A stretch of 64,000 nt of DNA from Heterocephalus glaber (Eukaryota; Chordata; Mammalia; Rodentia; Bathyergidae): NCBI RefSeq assembly GCF_000247695.1, contig NW_004624730.1, positions 34,725,424 through 34,789,423 on the forward strand. Direction: 5' to 3'. Positions 24,690 through 36,700 of this stretch are shown here, piece by piece; position 1 is the stretch's first letter; each line of letters begins with the position of its first letter. The notes below the pieces were generated by a model. The model ran no database searches, was not told the DNA's origin, and was given only the letters and a program-made list of their open reading frames with translations. A program made the position numbers and the translations under genes.

Positions 24690-25010
24690 TCTGGTAAAAT
24701 TCAATGAACCTCACACCTAACACTGTAGAGTGCATTATACACATTTCCTTTAATTCTCATAATACCTGAATATAGTAGGTTCAATTGCTAACCTTTAGAA
24801 TGACTAAGTGTAAAGATTACACAGATGGGCCGGGGATTTAGCTCAGTGATTCCGTCGCCTGCTTCTCAAGCATAAGGTCCCGAGTTCGATCCCCAGTACC
24901 AAAAAAAAAAAAAAGAAAAGAAAAGATTACACAGCTAGTAAGTACTGACTTAAGCACTGTACCCAGGAAATGACTCCATAATCCATACTGTTTCCACTCC
25001 AATATTCTAG
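24690..25010 (+). repeat. MIR-like SINE interrupted by an ID SINE
   Basis: ctttaattctcataatacct leads into aaagattacacag. After the ID SINE the sequence resumes with attacacagctagtaagtac and cactgtacccagg. Confidence 0.6.
24828..24925 (+). repeat. ID-like SINE with target duplication
   Basis: gggccggggatttagctcag, gagttcgatccccagtacc, a long A tail with G interruptions, and flanking aaagattacacag on both sides. Among the copies closest to consensus. Confidence 0.92.
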
Positions 25011-25529
25011 TTCCCATACAAGCTTCACTGCTGAACTAAACAGGCATTTACTTTCTGGCTGCTAGTTCATTTAAAACAAAACATACCAAGCAAAAATACA
25101 TGTGCAGGCCAAGGTTTGGCCCAGGTCCCATCAGTCTGATATCACCAGCTGCTAAGGCTGTGAGCTCCAAGAACCTATGGTTACCTTTAGAAAAGGAACA
25201 TACACATTTGGAAAGGCAGCTGGATAAAGAATAAATGCTTAAGTTTGAAAGACAAGAGAGCATGAATGAATGACAACAGAGTTTAAGTGTCACAGAATCA
25301 GTGGTATGTAAATTCATTCACCTTCCTTCCATGTCATAGATGGTTCATGTCAAACTGTGGCTTCCAGTCTCCCAAAATGCAGGTATACAGGGGTTCAAGG
25401 CCCACACAATGACGCCACTCCCGATTTTCACAAGGGGGGAAGTGGTTTTCCTTATCAAACTGTGTGCATTCTCTGTCTCCAGCTAAACTAAGCCCTGTAG
25501 TATGCCATGCTTTAAAATTAATTTTTAAA

Positions 25530-25608
25530 AATCTGGTATTTAGCTCAGTGGTGCCACCGCCTGCCTTGCAAGCGCAAGGTCCTGAATTCAATCCCTGGTG
25601 CCAAAATT
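25530..25608 (+). repeat. ID-like SINE with target duplication
   Basis: tatttagctcagtggtgcca to gaattcaatccctggtgcca. Flanked by tttttaaaaatctggtattt-type sequence on both sides. Confidence 0.85.
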
Positions 25609-25641
25609 TTTAAAAATCTGGTATTTTTTAAAAAAACTTTA

Positions 25642-25815
25642 CTGCCTGACGTGGTAGTACACACCCGTGACCCTAGCACTATAGGAGGCTGGGGCAGGAG
25701 GATTACAAGTTTGAGGCCTGGACAATTTAGCAAGACCTTGTCTCAGAAAAAAAAGAGCTGGGGATGTAGTTTTGTGTGCCTGTGTAGCATGCATAAGGCC
25801 CCAGGTACCATTTTT
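25642..25815 (+). repeat. B1-ID composite SINE
   Basis: cgtggtagtacacacccgtg, ggcaggaggattacaagttt and gaccttgtctcag, followed by gctggggatgtag and ccaggtacc. Confidence 0.82.
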
Positions 25816-26521
25816 AGGCCAAATAAATATTATGAAATTACTTTGCTTTTGGAAACTTTCAGAAAATCTTAATGTTTAAATTAAGAAAGATTTTTTGATA
25901 ATATAGAAAGGTATTAAAGCAAAACTTAGGACTTCAGTGAAGAGAGACAGATTGAATATCCCTTACTGAAATGGTTGGAACCAGAAGACTTTCAGTATTT
26001 CTAGATTCTGGAATATGTACATATACACAATGAAACATCTTTGGATTGGGACCCAAGTCTAAACATGAAATTCATTTGTATTTCATGTACATTATACACA
26101 AAGCCTGCAATTTTATATATTTTTAGTAATTTTGTGTGTGTGACATTTGTGTACATTGAACCATCAGACTTGCAATATTACATCAGTCCTCAAAAAGTTG
26201 GGAGATTTTTAAATCGTTTCAAATTTTAGACTAGGGGTTCTCAACCTACAGACATTTTATGTTCAGTTTTAAAATGGAAAAGTAGTTAAGAATGTTACTG
26301 GTCTTTTAGAGCTAAGATAAAAATTACAAAAGATGATTAATATTCCATAACAAGAAAGGACTTCTATGACAAACTGGAATTATTAGGACAAGTTGTTTAC
26401 ATTAAGTTGATTTAATGGCTGCAGTGGGGAAATGGAGGAGGTAAGACAGAAGAGACACACACACACACAGGAAACATACACCAAGGCTGTTGAGATGTAA
26501 GCACCAATAAATTAAGAATTG

Positions 26522-26650
26522 GGGATTCAAGGCAGGAGGATACTGCACATTCAAGGCCAGTCTGGGCTATATAGTATAAGTTCAAGCCCAGCCTAAACTA
26601 CACAGTGAGACTCTGCCTCAAAATAAATAAATAAAAATAAATAAATTTTT
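26522..26650 (+). repeat. B1-like SINE
   Basis: ggcaggaggatactgcacat, aaggccagtctgggctatat and gagactctgcctcaaaataa. Confidence 0.8.
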
Positions 26651-26671
26651 AAAAAAGAATCAGGAATTCAA

Positions 26672-26872
26672 AGTTGGGTGTGGTGGCACACAGCTATAAT
26701 CCCAGCTATTTGAGAGCTGAGGCAGGAAGATTTCAAATTTGAAGTCATCCTGGGCAACTCAGTGAGACTATGTCTCAAAAATGGATGAGGATGTAGCTCA
26801 GTGGTGGGGTGCTTATCTACCTAGTATGAACAACATCCTGGGTTAAATCCTGAGTACAACAACAAAAAAATT
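26672..26872 (+). repeat. B1-ID composite SINE
   Basis: gggtgtggtggcacacagct and gagactatgtctcaaaaatg (B1), then gaggatgtagctcagtggtg and gggttaaatcctgagtac (ID). Confidence 0.85.
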
Positions 26873-27004
26873 AGAATTGGGAACTCAGTGTAATACCATG
26901 TCAATGAGGCAAAAACCTAGTGCTATTTCTACAATCACACACAGCCTATGACTCTTTACAGACTTCTGAATTTCAGACCAATTTTTTAAAGAGGTGGGCC
27001 CCAC

Positions 27005-27092
27005 ATAGGTATGTAGCTTAGATTTTAATAGAGGACTTGCCTAACATGCGAGAGGACTTGGGTTCAATTTCTAACACCAAGGGGGAAAAAAT
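27005..27092 (+). repeat. Old ID-like SINE
   Basis: taggtatgtagcttagattt, gaggacttgcctaacatgcg and gggttcaatttctaacacca. Confidence 0.7.
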
Positions 27093-27599
27093 CAAGGGTC
27101 TTCAAACCTGAATCTGAACAAGCCTCAAAAGTTGTCAGTTTATAAGAAAAACAGTACAGAAAAATGTTATACCATAAGGTTACAATGTAAACCTAGAATA
27201 TGGAAAATTCCTTTGGATCTGACCCAGTTTCTTCAAATAAATTATACATAAAAAATATGGAGAAATCTTTGATTAAAGCCAGCACAGCAAGTATGAACCT
27301 AATTTGAATAAACCAATTATAAAAACAAAGGATTAGAAATAGGTAAACCTAGATACCTAGTATTAAGGCATTATTGACTTTGTAACAGAAATACTGTGGT
27401 TATGTTTTAAGAGTCCGCACATTTTGGATTGAAATAATGAGGAATGAAATCATCTGTCTGCAATTTTCTTCCAAATAAAAGTGAGTAGTGATAAACTCAT
27501 AGGTTATAAAGAAGGCCGGCTGACCGTGAATTAATGGATTCATTACTTTTGATTTTGTTTGATACATCCTAGATTATTACGTTTGAAAATGTAGGGTTT

Positions 27600-27690
27600 T
27601 ATTATTGCTTGTGGTCCTGGGCATGGAACCCCAGGGCCTTGTGCATGCCAGACAAGCCCTCTACCACTGGGCTATATCAGCCTGAATACT
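27600..27690 (-). repeat. Old ID-like SINE
   Basis: ggcatggaaccccagggcct, tgtgcatgccagacaagccc and ctaccactgggctatat. Confidence 0.75.
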
Positions 27691-27719
27691 GTTAAGTAAA
27701 TGTTTCAAAATAGAGATAG

Positions 27720-28000
27720 AACCCAGGCATGGTAGTGCACACCCCTAACCCCAGCATTTAGGAGATTGAGGCTGCAAGATCACTGCACAGATGGAGACAC
27801 AGTCTCAAAAAACAAAAGGATGTTGGAAAATGGGAAGTGTTCAAAAGGGAAGGGGAACAAGGGAGGAGATTGGAAGGAGAAAGGGACAAGACAAAAACTC
27901 AAACTAGAAAGAAAAAATGGAAATAAAGCTTTTGTACACAGGGAAGGGAGGGGGCTTTGAGGGGAGATGGGATAAACTAAAAATTAACAAAATAACCCCC
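27720..28000 (+). mobile_element. B1-like SINE beside L1 3' UTR fragment
   Basis: 27722-27812 is B1-like (caggcatggtagtgcacacc). From about 27830 to 28000 the purine tract (gaaggggaacaagggaggag, gggaagggagggggctttga) matches the L1 3' UTRs at 2160 and 11800. Confidence 0.65.
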
Positions 28001-28134
28001 AAAGCAAACAAGTAGAATAGCATAAGGCTGTGAATCTCTTGACAAGACCCTAGAAAACTGACTAAGCAACAACAAAAATTAGAACCCTGAAAGACATAAT
28101 TGTCTAGACTGCAAAACCACCTCTTAAACATCTT

Positions 28135-28215
28135 TGTTTTGGTACCAAGGATCGAACTTGGGTCCTTCCACTTGCGCAGCAGGCGACGAAACCACTGAGC
28201 TTAATCCCCAGCCCT
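28135..28215 (-). repeat. ID-like SINE with target duplication
   Basis: ttggtaccaaggatcgaact to ctgagcttaatccccagccc, flanked by cttaaacatcttt on both sides. Confidence 0.88.
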
Positions 28216-28619
28216 TAAACATCTTTTAACATACAAATCTCATCCTACATGCAGGTCTACCCTCCACAACTTCCCTTCTTCAAAAACAACTCTCACCCAG
28301 TTCTGTAAGCAAGGATAAGGCACATAACAATTTAGACATTAAGCATCCACGATTATTTTGCTAACAGGGACTCAGGTGACTTATGCCTTCCTTCATAGCC
28401 TGTCTTCTAAAATAAAGTTTAATTTCTAGAAGCAATTTAAGTTCGTCAGAAGTATCAATTTGTAGCTCAGATATATCTAAAACCATGTTCAGTACAAAAA
28501 TCATTTTCTAAAACACATGTATATGTTCATGTATGAATGTTAAAGTAACACAGAAATAAGTCCTAATGAATTATCTACCCTCTTTCAAGTTAACAGGAGT
28601 TACAAACTCAAGCTAGGTC

Positions 28620-28730
28620 AGTTTTTTGACAAAAGGTCTCACCAATTCTCTAAATTGCCCAGGCTAGTCTCAAACTTAAGATCCTCCTGCCTCAGCTTTC
28701 CAGAGTGGAAAGATCATAGGCATGCACATT
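28620..28730 (-). repeat. B1-like SINE
   Basis: aaaaggtctcaccaattctc, gcccaggctagtctcaaact and cctcctgcctcagctttcca. Confidence 0.75.
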
Positions 28731-28898
28731 AGTTTTTAGTTAGAAATGTAACTGATTTAAGTAGCACACCAGACACTCCTATCTAAATGAGTCTTAACTC
28801 CTTCAAAGAAATTGCTTTGTAGAGATACACCTTTCTCCAGACCCACTGCCTGCCACAGGTGAAAATTTCATAAGTCATCTTTGGAATCCTCTGCAGCT

Positions 28899-28985
28899 TT
28901 CTTTTTTTTTTTGGTACTGGGGATCAATCTCAGGTCCTTGTGCTTGCGAGGCAGGTGTGGTGCCACTGAGCTAAATCCCAGGCTC
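28899..28985 (-). repeat. ID-like SINE with target duplication
   Basis: ggtactggggatcaatctca to cactgagctaaatcccaggc, flanked by ctgcagctttc on both sides. Confidence 0.9.
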
Positions 28986-29518
28986 TGCAGCTTTCATTTC
29001 TTAAGCAACTTTATGGCAATAAATTCTGTGGATATGTTTGATATTTTGAAACACCAAATCATTTGGAGCCAAGTCTAATGGATAAGGTAAATAATCAAAG
29101 TGGGCAAAAAACCCCCCCGAAAATTTAATCTTACTATAATCAAAAATTTTTAAATACCTAAATTTATCTCCAGTATGCCGGGGGAAACACCTTTGCATGT
29201 AACCTGAGAGAGGCTCACTTGGGTATGAGCCCTGGTTTTTTCATTTCTTCCTGCAGGTTTTCCTGCATCACCCATGCGGGCTCAGGGACCTCACTTGATT
29301 ATTGAACTCTTGCAGCCCAGATAAAATCACTGAGTATCTAAATCATACAAAAAAATGTTGAAAGATCAATGATTAGGTCTTACTTGCAGTCACGCTGACA
29401 ATTTTAGTTTAACAGAGCAGTTTATTTTAGAAATAGTAATGTAAGCCTAACAAATTACCTTCTGGTACCATTCAAGTGCAAATTGTCTTTAAAGTTTTAG
29501 TTCAAGGTCAATTTTTAA

Positions 29519-29597
29519 CTTTTTTTTTGATACCGGGGATCAAACTCGGGTCCTTGCGCAGCAGGCAGTGAAACCACTGAGCTAAATCCCCGGCCTT
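29519..29597 (-). repeat. ID-like SINE with target duplication
   Basis: gataccggggatcaaactcg to ctgagctaaatccccggcct, flanked by aaggtcaatttttaa and aaggttaatttttaa. Confidence 0.9.
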
Positions 29598-29691
29598 CAA
29601 GGTTAATTTTTAATAGTACATTAGTGGACCACTCTCACTTGCTTTTCCCCATGTGTAGTGAAGGCTGTTAATAGCTCAAAATACAGACAAG

Positions 29692-29850
29692 ACTTTTTTT
29701 GGAGTATTGGGAATTGAAAACAATACTTGGCCCATGCTAGGCAAGTCCTCTATCACTAAGCTACTTCCTGGGCCTTTTTACTGAGACAGGGTCTCAACTA
29801 AACTTCCTAAGCTTTAAACTCTCCTGCCTCAGCTTGGATTACTTGTAACT
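29692..29850 (-). repeat. B1-ID composite SINE
   Basis: agtattgggaattgaaaaca and caagtcctctatcactaagc (ID), then ctgagacagggtctcaacta and ctctcctgcctcagc (B1). Confidence 0.75.
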
Positions 29851-30004
29851 AACTTGGATTACTTGTACCTAACTAAGAATTACTTTAATAACTCCAAACT
29901 ACAACAGAGGAAAAGAAAAATAGGCTTTGTCAGGAAATCAGTACAGCCATTTTACTAGTAAAATTTTGCTTTTTAATAATTTAAAGCAGATATTTGAAGC
30001 CGTT

Positions 30005-30445
30005 TAGAAAAACAAGATTTGTATTTTATTTCCTTGTAAAAATCTTTACACATGCAGACAAACCAGTGTTAGGAAAGTATTCACTGTCATTTAAACAAAT
30101 AACCGCTTAAATAGAACAATGTCTGCAATTTTTATCTGTGTAAAAATAAGATACATTTTTACAGAATTCACGCTCCAGTTTGTATAGCAATAAACAATAC
30201 ACAACTATAATAAAGTACAATTGAACCTGACCATGGTTTTCAATTAAGATACTGCTAGGGCATTTCAATGTGCAAAAAAAATTTAACATAGTTCTTTCCA
30301 AAAGAAAATGTCCTCAGTGTTTCTAGAGACCTAGAGGGTTTTAAGAAATCAAATCCTAATCAGTTTGCTTTTAATGGTTTGAGTCCATACATCATATTGT
30401 AGATAGGTAAAAACCAGGAAGTGATGCAGGCTCAGAGGAAGAAAG
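30005..30445 (-). other. CCNL1: CCNL1 3' UTR (probable extent)
   Basis: AT-rich sequence directly after the stop codon. The first clear minus-strand AATAAA lies at 30025-30030, so cleavage around 30005-30015 would give a 3' UTR of about 430 nt. The end is inferred from the signal only. Confidence 0.6.
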
Positions 30446-30794
30446 TCAGCGTCTGTGCCTGCCATGTCCTGAGCGACTGCCACCATGGTGCTTGCCTTTG
30501 TGGGATCTCTCAAAGGAGCGAGATCTTTCACGCCTGTCCCTATGATGTCCCCTTTCATGCCTGTGTTTCTTGGCAGCATCTGAGTGATCCCGAGACTTGC
30601 TCTGAGATCGAGAACGGGATTTTTTCCTTTTATGACCATGTCTATTTGAACTTTTTAAATCATCTCTGGCATGCTTGGCCTTAAGGTGAGGAGAACCATG
30701 ATTATGATGTCTTCGAGGGCTTTCACTGTGACTGCGGGACCTGCTTCTTGATCTTGAGCTGTATGTTCCAGATCGACTCCGCCTATTATTATAA
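30446..30794 (-). CDS. CCNL1: CCNL1 exon 11 (residues 413-528 and stop)
   Basis: 349 nt of coding sequence encoding [20 protein letters not shown], His-rich [30 protein letters not shown] and a tail ending GHGRHRR, then TGA at 30446-30448. The acceptor is tctaag|TTATAA. This exon holds most of the RS domain and runs into the 3' UTR. Confidence 0.97.
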
Positions 30795-33700
30795 CTTAGA
30801 TAATAAAAATTTGAGGTTTAGATTCAGTTTCTACAGGGAACAGATTTAAATTTGTTAATGAATAACAACTGATTATAAATACTTAGCTAAATCAATGACT
30901 AGCCAGAAACTAAAAACTTTTCTAAATCTTCCCATCCTTCAATTGTCTCACTGAAGCCTAATAACATTAGCAAGGTACTCTACTTTCAAAGAAGGGGAGC
31001 AATTAGCAATTTTTACAAAGTATCCTAGAGCCTTCATTATCTTCACATGGTTGAAGAGCCACAACACAAGGAATCTGCCATCTAATTACAAAGCTAACTA
31101 GGGAAGACTTTCGTTTTCATTAACCTTATTGGTTATTAAGACATTACAAAACAGTGACATTTTGTAACTGAAACTGAATGGAAAGACACTGTTTTCACAT
31201 TATAAACAAGACATTATATATTTTCACAGTAATTTGTGGGCAGTCTCTACACTTCTCAAAAAAACTCCAAGAACAGACAGAATGTCATTAAGGTATGCTA
31301 CACACAAACAAAACATTACACACATCTAGAATACATCCGCAAGCTTATTTTTCTGCTAATTTACTTCATGTTTAAAAGCCTAACCTGGGCCAGGGATTTA
31401 GCTTAGCGGTTCCAGCGCCTGCCCTGCAAGCGCAAGTTTCCAAGTTCAATTCCCAGTACGGGGGTGGGGGGAAGCACTTAACCCTAGCCTAATTGTCAAA
31501 ACAGGCCATGTCCAATCTTTTCATAAGAGCAATAATCTTTAAAGACTCCAAATAAGAATGCTTTCCCTAAGGAATCATTTACTTACTGTCTTCTTGGAGT
31601 ATGTGATCTAGAACGTGATCGGGTTCTTGACCTTGATCGACTTACACTTCTGCTATTTCTACTTGTCTTGCTGTCTTTTCTTACACTTCAAAAAGCAAGA
31701 TTATTTTAGTTAATACTTAAATAAAACCAAAAGATTCCTCAAATAAGTTTTCTAATTCAAGTATACTTACCCATTGTAAGGGCTTTTGGAAGCCTGCTGT
31801 CTATCCTCAGGTTCTTTTTTGACTGTCTTCACATTAATGCAGACTGGAGACTTCTCTTCAGTCTTTACTTCTCTTGGTGATGCTTTTGAAGACATAACAA
31901 TTTGTTAACCATTGGACTTAAGGGCTAAAAGTTTCTAAATGCAACTCAAAGTACTACACTTCCAACTATATCACCTTTAGGCGATGGCTAGCTTAACACA
32001 ACTGTTTCTAGGAAACGGATACATGGTGAGCTTTTCTAATAAAGATAATCTCTCAGTGGCCCCAAGTAATTTCAATTCTGAATTTCTCTTACATGGTTTA
32101 GAGGCTGGAGAAAATCCACCAAGTGTTGAAAGGGCAGGAGTTCCATCAGGATTTAATCCCTTTGCTTTTAATTTGGCTTCCTGCAAGGCTACTTTTCTTT
32201 TTTCTACTTCTTTTTCCAGCAATTCATAATTAGGCTGTTGAAGAAAAATTATGTTAGTATTTCCCCTTTAGCAGTGTATAGCTTCTTGGCACTGACAATA
32301 TTAGTACTAATGAGTAAAAACAGTACCTTTTTTCTGGTATAAAGCCTAAGCGTCTCTATACAGATTTCTTGGATCTCCTCTTCTGTAGTACCAAAAAGGA
32401 GGAACCAATGGGGCCTAGTTGGCAATGGAATCTAAGCCAAGGAAAGAGAATATTTCAATTGTTGGTTTTTATTGGAAAGTCTAGTAACTCTTAGGATTTA
32501 ACCCACAGAATAAAACAGGCTACTTAAACCTACCTGAAGTGCTCTAGCTGCAAGGTAGATGCAAGCACATGCTATAGTCTCTGGTTGAAAGCGAACAAAA
32601 ACATTGGTTCGAAGACTGTCATTCATATAATTCCTGAAAAATATTTCAACTATAAGCTTTGTACATAAACAAACCAGTTCTTCTAAAGCTTATATAATTT
32701 GGAGACTCAATCTACTTTATTCTTTTTTCTTCTCTTATATTCATATCTTCATATTCTAGCATATAACAATTCTAAAATCAAAAAAATTAGTAAAATTAAG
32801 AATGTAATATCAGAATCATTCTTTACTGTCCTCTGTGACCAAAGCCCCTTTAAATAATTCAGCTTTACTATCCATATTACCCGTTAATGTATTTCTGTAA
32901 TAAGAAATAATGCTTTAGTAAGTCAATTCTGACATGACTATTTTCAGAAATGACAAACCACTCCAACAATACTTCAAGCCATTAATTACTGACCATCTCT
33001 CCTTTATCCACAATGAAAAGCAGTGCCAACCAAGTTCTTTGAAAACTTAAAATAACTGTGACAGGGGTAAAAAGACATTTTTGGTAAGTTATACTCTTAA
33101 GAAAACTAAACTACTTGAGAAAAATCTAGGTAGGGAAGTGAAGAGCAATAAATATACATAACCACCTTGTTTACATACCTTTTTTTGCAGTATAAATAAC
33201 AGGAATAAACTATTTCAATTAACAAACTGCTGGAATTTCTAGTGAGCCTTCCCCACAACTAAACTAAAAATCTACAAATTATTTAGGCTGAAACTAAATG
33301 AATTATTTCTTAAAAATCCTTACCCATAAAAACTACTAAAACCTGTTTTGTAGAACACATCAAAGCCATGCATTTTATAAAAGGAATAAGACTTCTGTGT
33401 TATTACTAAATATTTATGGAGTCCAAAAGATGTATGGCAGTCATAAAAAAGACATTTTGCTGGAAAAATCCAGAACATAAAAATTAAAATAATTAAGTCA
33501 CATCAACAGCTTATGAAGTTGAGTTGTGGCTGAGCCACAATCTCCTTGCTTGACCTTAGCCAGCACTCCAAAATATACATCTGCATCTCAAAGGTCCAAG
33601 TTCAAAAGCATTTAAGTCATATTAACTTCTTAAAAATGAAGTACTTATTGCAATATCACTGCTTGAAATAGCACAGCAACTGCAAATTAACCCAGCATGA

Positions 33701-36700
33701 GAACTGGTGCCCATTTAAAGATGCAGGTTGTCACTTCTTTGGCATAATTCATGCTATACACACGATATATGGAAATTTAGCCAAACTCCTCTAACTTTAA
33801 AAAAATCATTTAATTAATAATGGCTGGACAACAAATTTATCAAAAATGAACTATTCATTTTGATAGTTACAGGTATACATTAAATACATAGGCATGTTGA
33901 ATAGTTACTTCTAGAAGCAAATATACAAATCCTTTTGACACCCCGACAGAACTAGAAGATGCTGCCAGATGGATATGGACCACTTCAGTGAATCTCGGAT
34001 GAGAGCTTGCACTGGATTGGCTGGAGAGCAGGGCAGCCAATCAGGCCATCCTGAGGTCATGGGCTGAAGTGCAGAGGGCAGAGTTCTATGACTTACCATC
34101 ATGGACTACCCTTTAATTAAAGAGTAGAAAAAAGAACAAAGTTAAATTGAGTTCTCCATTAAAAGTAATAAGTCAAACCAAGAAAACAGGAAGCAGAAAT
34201 AAGCATTATTGACCTTTTGGTTAAATAACAACAACAACAACAACAACAACAAAAAACCCAAAACTTATCTCGTTATTTTGGAAAAAGAAAATGAAACTTA
34301 CTTTATTTCTGCTTCTGTTTTCCTGGCTAGAAATGAAATGTAAAAAAAAGGAACTTACCAGGCAGTTTGAACCAGGGTTTGATTACGTTCACATTCTAAG
34401 ACTTGTAAATACATAACAATGATCTGAAGGATAAGGGAAAAAAAACTCAATTCAGCATAATGGTGCTTCTTTCTCACAGACTCCAATAAACTAAAAATGT
34501 TAGGTACAAGTTCTATTTCTTCTATAAACTGCACAGATAATACATACCAACCTACAAAGCACTCGGGATCCAATGTGGGTTATTATGTTACTAGATTCAA
34601 TAAAAATTATGTTTAAAAGTATGTCCCAAAATTGTAGAGAAAATAATGCACAATCTGCTCAATAGTAAACAAAAAAATTTGGGCTGTGGATGTAGCTCAA
34701 TGGTAGAACACGTGCCCAGCATGTATCAGGACCTGGGTTTAATCCCCAGTACAGAATAAATAAAACTTTACAGAGACTCTACTCTGTTATGGGCACTGTG
34801 ATAGATTATTTCATTTAATTTATCAAGACATATTTTACATCCCCTAAAAACCCTATAGACACAGTTTTTAGAGTTACAATAGCTATGACACATTGTTATG
34901 TTAAGCCCAAATATTATAGTAAATAAACTGCAACGAAGCTTACCACACTGACATCACAGTAAATAATTTTATCTCAGTATCTTTCCCATTCTACAATTTT
35001 AATAGTGAAAATAGAGAAAGAGACAGCTGCCAATATCATACTGTTAACAGAGGCAATTTTTTGGGGGGGGGGGGTGCCAAGGATTGAACTCAGGATCTTG
35101 CACTTGAGGAACCACTGAGCTAAATCCCCGGCCCAACAGAGGCAAATTTTTATCCCCAACTGTCTCGGATCTAAGCATCCAACTCTAGTAACTACTGAGC
35201 TATTGTTTATATTGATAATATGAAAACCAAGAAACCCTGGAGAAAACCTATCAACTTTTTAATAATGGTAAGAATAAGCAGCAACTGTGGTTTGAACACT
35301 AGTATTCTGGCAGTGTGCCAGGTCTTCTGCAGCCACATATTTATTCCTCAGAATGAAGTATTCTACCAGCTAGTATTTCAGGTGGGAAAACTGGGATTTA
35401 ACCACAGAAAAATAAAAAGAAATTTTTAAATTAAACAATTAAGAGCAAATATTTGAACCTGTTTTGACCTTCATTTTTCTGATTATGCTCAGTGTCCAAA
35501 AGAATGCTTTTTATTTTTTATTAGGTTTTGGGACAGAGTCTCACTATGTAGTTCAAGCAGGCTTTGAACTCACGGCCATCCTCCTGCCTCAGCCTCCAGA
35601 GTGCTGGGATTACAGGCATGCACTACCATGTCTGGTTAAGAATATTTCAAAACCAACATCAATTCTCAAATACATATATATATATGGACACACACACACA
35701 CACACACAAATAAAATATAAAATCAAGTAACATAAAATTTTAGGAAAAGCCCTAATACTTACAAAATATAATTTTGTATATTCTACAACTCACCTTATGA
35801 GGATGCTTGACATGAACACAAAATCCCAACTCCTTTAGCACCCTCCTCTCTGCCTTGATAACTTGGTTTTTGGTGTTAATGTAGTTCTGATCAAGAATCA
35901 AGGGGCTTGGAGTCCTAGTTTGTAAGAAATAAAATCAAAACTGTTTTGCACATCCAAAAAATTTTATGTGTGGAATCTCCGTTTTCCCTTCCAACCAACT
36001 ATAGGCAACAGAAACCAGCTTTTTTAAACTCCTGCAAACAAGTTAAAGCATTCATCTTGTGCTGTCCAAGTTATGCTATTTAAATACACACATCCAGACT
36101 TAAGTTCCTAATGGAACTAACAATTCTAAAGCAGAAGTCACCCAAATAGTCTTAATTTATCCTTGATTTCTGAACTTTGACTAGTATATTTAACTTTAAC
36201 ATGATTCATCATCACAAACTTCAATAGGTTCCAGAGACTTTCCAATGACAAAATTAATGTGCTCCAAAAAGGGGCAATTTGTTTAACCCAACTGTTCTAA
36301 TCTCTGCTCAAACAAAACCAACCAAACTGAAACCTAAAGAAACCAATTGCCAAATGAAATGTTACAAATCTGTTTCAAAACCCATACTGATCTATGAGAT
36401 CCACACCTAAATTTGGTCAGAGGTGTAATCACAGGCAACTTAGTGTACAACCAAAAGAGAATGAAAGATCATATTGAAAGAAACAGACTTCCAGCATCTG
36501 CCTCCCAAGCGCAAAGTACTGAGTTCAATCCCCGGTACCAAAAATAAAAGAACCAGGCAGAACATATTCAAGGTCCCTGAGCCACAGTAAATTCTGGTAA
36601 CTTCAAGTTTTTCTACTACATAAGTATGAAAACAGCACACAGAAACAGTGTTGTTCCTGTGATTTGTTTTCTGATAGAAAAAAACCTTACCATTTACAGT

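Noticed and set aside
24828..24900. tRNA-like gene with intact A and B boxes
   Set aside because: It is an ID SINE: no acceptor-stem pairing, a poly(A) tail and target duplications. The same holds for all other TTAGCTCAGTGG copies.
30421..30684. Plus-strand 87-codon frame
   Set aside because: Antisense of the Arg/Ser- and His-rich CCNL1 exon 11.
31984..32229. Plus-strand 81-codon frame
   Set aside because: Antisense of CCNL1 exon 8.
34215..34260. Possible CRISPR-like or satellite array
   Set aside because: Simple (AAC)n microsatellite in an intron. No spaced repeat array exists anywhere in the window.
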